This document shows, in pieces, positions 22,740 to 24,001 of a stretch of DNA of 24,001 bases; positions within the stretch are counted from its first letter, which is position 1; each line of letters starts with the position of its first letter. Position numbers and translations under genes: made by a program. The stretch comes from a virus: positions 1-24,001 of IMG/VR virus record IMGVR_UViG_3300044627_004788; one strand, 5' to 3'. Below the pieces are notes generated by a model. That model was given only the letters and a program-made list of their open reading frames with translations, was not told where the DNA came from and did no database searches.

Positions 22740-22875
22740 TGGCTAAAAGAATACTTATATCATCTCCGTCTGGTAGTTGAAGATCGTTTTGTATGTCGCT
22801 AATAATAGATCCAGATGCCTTAATATCTAAGACTGATGGGATAAGATCATCAATATTAGAATCAAAATTAATCAT
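22711..22875 (-). CDS. Small acidic protein (54 aa), first gene of the leftward operon
   Basis: Reading leftward from ATG at 22875 gives 54 codons (start MINFDSNIDDLIPSVLD) and a stop at 22711. The protein is acidic (many Asp) and ends in a Lys/Asn-rich segment, with no known family. A purine-rich AAGGGG lies 6 nt before the ATG. The -10 of the strong leftward promoter is about 40 bp upstream, so it is the first translated frame of the transcript. It overlaps the sigma-like gene by 29 bp, which has no own ribosome site, so it may couple translation to that gene. Function is unknown; an inhibitor or cofactor of the sigma-like protein is possible but speculative. Confidence 0.65.
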   Translation of the reverse strand: MINFDSNIDDLIPSVLDIKASGSIISDIQNDLQLPDGDDISILLANEEKNKNTK

Positions 22876-22890
22876 AAATGACCCCTTGCT

Positions 22891-22919
22891 TTAAAAGTAT
22901 CAATCTGGTATTATATAAT
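22891..22919 (+). promoter_or_regulatory. Candidate rightward promoter
   Basis: TTAAAA at 22891-22896 and a perfect TATAAT at 22914-22919, 17 bp apart, form a moderate sigma70-type promoter for the 69-aa HTH gene (start 22969). The -10 lies in a perfect 12-bp palindrome (TATTATATAATA, 22909-22920) which also carries the leftward -10, so RNA polymerase can bind only one of the two at a time. Confidence 0.55.
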
Positions 22920-22942
22920 AGTACCAAGTAGTTGGTTGTCAA
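22915..22942 (-). promoter_or_regulatory. Strong leftward sigma70-type promoter
   Basis: Leftward strand: TTGACA (22942-22937), 16 bp, TATTAT (22920-22915). The -35 is perfect and the -10 five of six. A start site near 22908 gives a leader of about 33 nt before the ATG at 22875. It probably drives the whole packaging and head operon in the host by host RNA polymerase. Confidence 0.75.
22923..22936. promoter_or_regulatory. Putative operator: ACCAA-N4-TTGGT
   Basis: A perfect 5-bp inverted repeat with 4-bp centre (ACCAAGTAGTTGGT) fills almost exactly the 16-bp spacer of the leftward promoter. A repressor bound here would block the leftward promoter and be placed just downstream of the rightward -10. 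The adjacent 69-aa HTH gene is a natural candidate for the binding protein. Confidence 0.5.
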
Positions 22943-22968
22943 TATTTACACTAATACTGGAGATTATT

Positions 22969-23178
22969 ATGAATTATAGAAAATGGGGCCAAATGGAACT
23001 AGATTTTATTAAGGATAATTTTGGTAATATTTCTGATAATGAACTAGCAGCAAAGCTTAGTCAAATGACAAATAGCTCTATTACAACTCCTATGATAAGG
23101 CGTCAACGACGAAAGCTTGGTATTCAAAAGGCAAGAGGTCGTCGTCCAAAAGCTCATGCTTCACTAAATAATGGATGA
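22969..23178 (+). CDS. Small HTH DNA-binding protein (69 aa)
   Basis: The first rightward gene encodes a basic 69-aa protein. Its helix-turn-helix-like core reads WGQMELDFIKDNFGNISDNELAAKL followed by a recognition-like helix (TTPMIRRQRRKLGI) and a basic tail (ARGRRPK). The pattern is a common phage SANT/HTH-like head. I chose ATG at 22969 (MNYRKWGQ) because GGAG lies 6 nt upstream; the alternative upstream start would add 11 residues without a ribosome site. The protein is likely to bind DNA, and its position beside the divergent promoters suggests autoregulation or repression of the leftward operon. It resembles the N-terminal HTH of the 276-aa protein. Confidence 0.7.
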   Translation: MNYRKWGQMELDFIKDNFGNISDNELAAKLSQMTNSSITTPMIRRQRRKLGIQKARGRRPKAHASLNNG

Positions 23179-23189
23179 TATGATACATC

Positions 23190-23669
23190 ATGAAATATAT
23201 TATAATTTGGGCGATTCTATTATCTAGTATTATAAGTAATAGAATATTTGGGAATGACGAGCCTGTTATTCAAAATCAAAGACCAGTAATGGTTGAGGAC
23301 TTGTCATCAGTAGCAGATATGGAACAAGCTATCCTGTCTGCTATTGATGCTGCCAATACTGAAGATTTATCTGTTTTTTTGGACCACTTTACAAATAATG
23401 CAAAGGGTAGGATTCGTAAAAAAATCGCTATTTTATTTGTTAAAGAAACAGTAAGAGTAGAGCTTATAGAACATCATGTTATAGATAATAATAGCTCGAA
23501 GGGCAGCATGGCCGTACGGTATAAAGCTATAATTTCTGATAATACTAAGGAAATAGTATCTATAATTAAGCTAGTAAATGAGAATAATAGCTGGAAAATA
23601 GATAATGAAAAGATATATAGCTCTAGTGAATCTGAATACTCTTTATCCGATCCATTCAGATTAAAATAA
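23190..23669 (+). CDS. Secreted NTF2-like protein
   Basis: This 159-aa protein has a signal peptide: a short basic start then hydrophobic residues 3-20 (YIIIWAILLSSIISNRIF), with cleavage near residue 21-23. The mature part has an NTF2/SnoaL-like pattern: an initial helix pair (MEQAILSAIDAANTEDLSVFLDHF) and curved strands with MAVRYKAIIS, IVSIIKLVNENNSWKIDN, where the final 'W-K-I' strand is typical. No catalytic motif is seen, and a lipobox Cys is absent. It would act outside the inner membrane. It starts 11 bp after the HTH gene and is probably cotranscribed. As a secreted product in a phage it could be a lysogenic-conversion or exclusion factor, but this is inference. Confidence 0.6.
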   Translation: MKYIIIWAILLSSIISNRIFGNDEPVIQNQRPVMVEDLSSVADMEQAILSAIDAANTEDLSVFLDHFTNNAKGRIRKKIAILFVKETVRVELIEHHVIDNNSSKGSMAVRYKAIISDNTKEIVSIIKLVNENNSWKIDNEKIYSSSESEYSLSDPFRLK

Positions 23670-23683
23670 TTATGCAGGGGTAG

Positions 23684-23887
23684 GTGGTGATAAAGATTTT
23701 GGTAAATGATGTAATTGTGAAAGTTTCAACTGCTCGTAGTTATAGGGGAGACTTAAGAAGTAACTTAGGATCAAGCTATCATGGATTTAATACGAAACTA
23801 AATCCCAAGTGGTTTATTGGCGGGGAAAATAGGGTGAGTGTGAAAGTTGGAGATAGTGTCATTTGGAGTGGTAAGATTAATAAATAG
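23684..23887 (+). CDS. Small beta-sandwich-like protein ('HGF' domain), 67 aa
   Basis: This 67-aa protein starts at GTG (23684; a second GTG follows at 23687) after an AGGGG purine tract. The pattern YRGDLRSN-LGSSYHGFNTKL...WFIGGENRVSVKV matches a beta-sandwich module that I know as part of larger glycan-related bacterial proteins, with the motif R-DL-x-x-x-G-(D/S)-x-x-HGF-x-x-x-LP followed by a GGxxHxVxV strand. Here it stands alone, which is unusual: it may be a free carbohydrate-binding or interaction domain, or a fragment of a longer gene. No signal peptide is present, and it lies 15 bp after the secreted NTF2-like gene. Confidence in the module is moderate, in function low. Confidence 0.5.
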   Translation: MVIKILVNDVIVKVSTARSYRGDLRSNLGSSYHGFNTKLNPKWFIGGENRVSVKVGDSVIWSGKINK

Positions 23888-23944
23888 TAACTATTGAATT
23901 CTAATAAGGTTCTAGGGTCTAATACCAATAGAAGCATAGAAACC

Positions 23945-23957
23945 AACCTAGTAGGTT
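23945..23957. other. Weak inverted repeat AACCT-AGT-AGGTT
   Basis: A 5-bp stem with a 3-nt loop lies 58 bp after the last rightward gene, followed 16 nt later by a TTTTT tract. It could be part of a weak terminator for the rightward genes but is too small and too far from the T-tract to be called with confidence. The rest of 23888-24001 shows no other clear feature; an ATG near the very end may start a further gene. Confidence 0.25.
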
Positions 23958-24001
23958 TAGGTGATACATTTAGTTTTTAATGTGCTTATTATGTTTGGAC
24001 C

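Noticed and set aside
23888-24001. tRNA gene or strong terminator in the right end
   Set aside because: No cloverleaf with T-arm GGTTC-A-CC and no stable stem followed directly by T-tract; only a 5-bp inverted repeat.
1-24001. CRISPR array, integrase, att site or insertion sequence
   Set aside because: No regularly spaced repeats, no recombinase motif and no terminal inverted repeats were recognised.

Overview
The window looks like part of an AT-rich tailed-phage (Caudoviricetes) genome or prophage. It carries a terminase large subunit, portal, protease-scaffold, decoration protein and HK97-type capsid protein in canonical order, followed by a long run of adhesin and tail-fibre genes. Many proteins resemble families I know from uncultured aquatic phages: Mtd-type N-termini, 'EQG-TF' virion-anchor domains, a Gly-rich tip protein and the 'MAHYAFLDENN' family. 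No host can be named from the sequence. No integrase, tRNA, att site or CRISPR array was seen.

Transcription is almost entirely leftward. A divergent control region at about 22876-22968 holds a near-consensus sigma70-type leftward promoter (TTGACA, 16 bp, TATTAT). Its spacer is filled by a perfect ACCAA-N4-TTGGT dyad, and a rightward -10 overlaps it. Leftward, in order of transcription, come: a 54-aa ORF; a sigma-region-2-like protein with a Cys cluster; an HTH/coiled-coil protein (TTG start, strong Shine-Dalgarno, candidate small terminase); GDP-mannose 4,6-dehydratase; an HNH nuclease; an ERCC4-type nuclease; a Cys-containing conserved protein; terminase large subunit; portal; protease-scaffold (with an internal start that could yield free scaffold); decoration protein; and capsid protein. 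A strong intrinsic terminator follows the capsid gene.

The second leftward block (11455 to 974) encodes host-contact proteins: an anchor-domain protein, a short fibre-associated protein, two Mtd-N tail fibres, a small structural protein, a GC-rich polyglycine tip protein, two small proteins, an FN3 + LamG adhesin, a likely head-tail or neck protein, and a 773-aa multidomain protein. That last protein combines the virion-anchor domain, a P/Homo-B-like domain, a Thr/Pro stalk and a C-type-lectin/FGE-fold domain whose two halves are in swapped order (a circular permutation). A 73-aa protein and two small membrane proteins, possibly lysis-related, close the block. No tail tube, sheath or tape-measure gene is visible, so the adhesin cassette lies directly after the head genes.

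Rightward of the control region are three small genes: a 69-aa HTH protein (possible regulator), a secreted NTF2-like protein and a 67-aa beta-sandwich-like protein. They look like accessory genes.

The points most worth a second look are the circularly permuted lectin/FGE domain on its stalked anchor; the recurrent GGTGTATA motif upstream of several leftward genes together with a phage sigma-like protein; and the two-nuclease block just upstream of the terminase.
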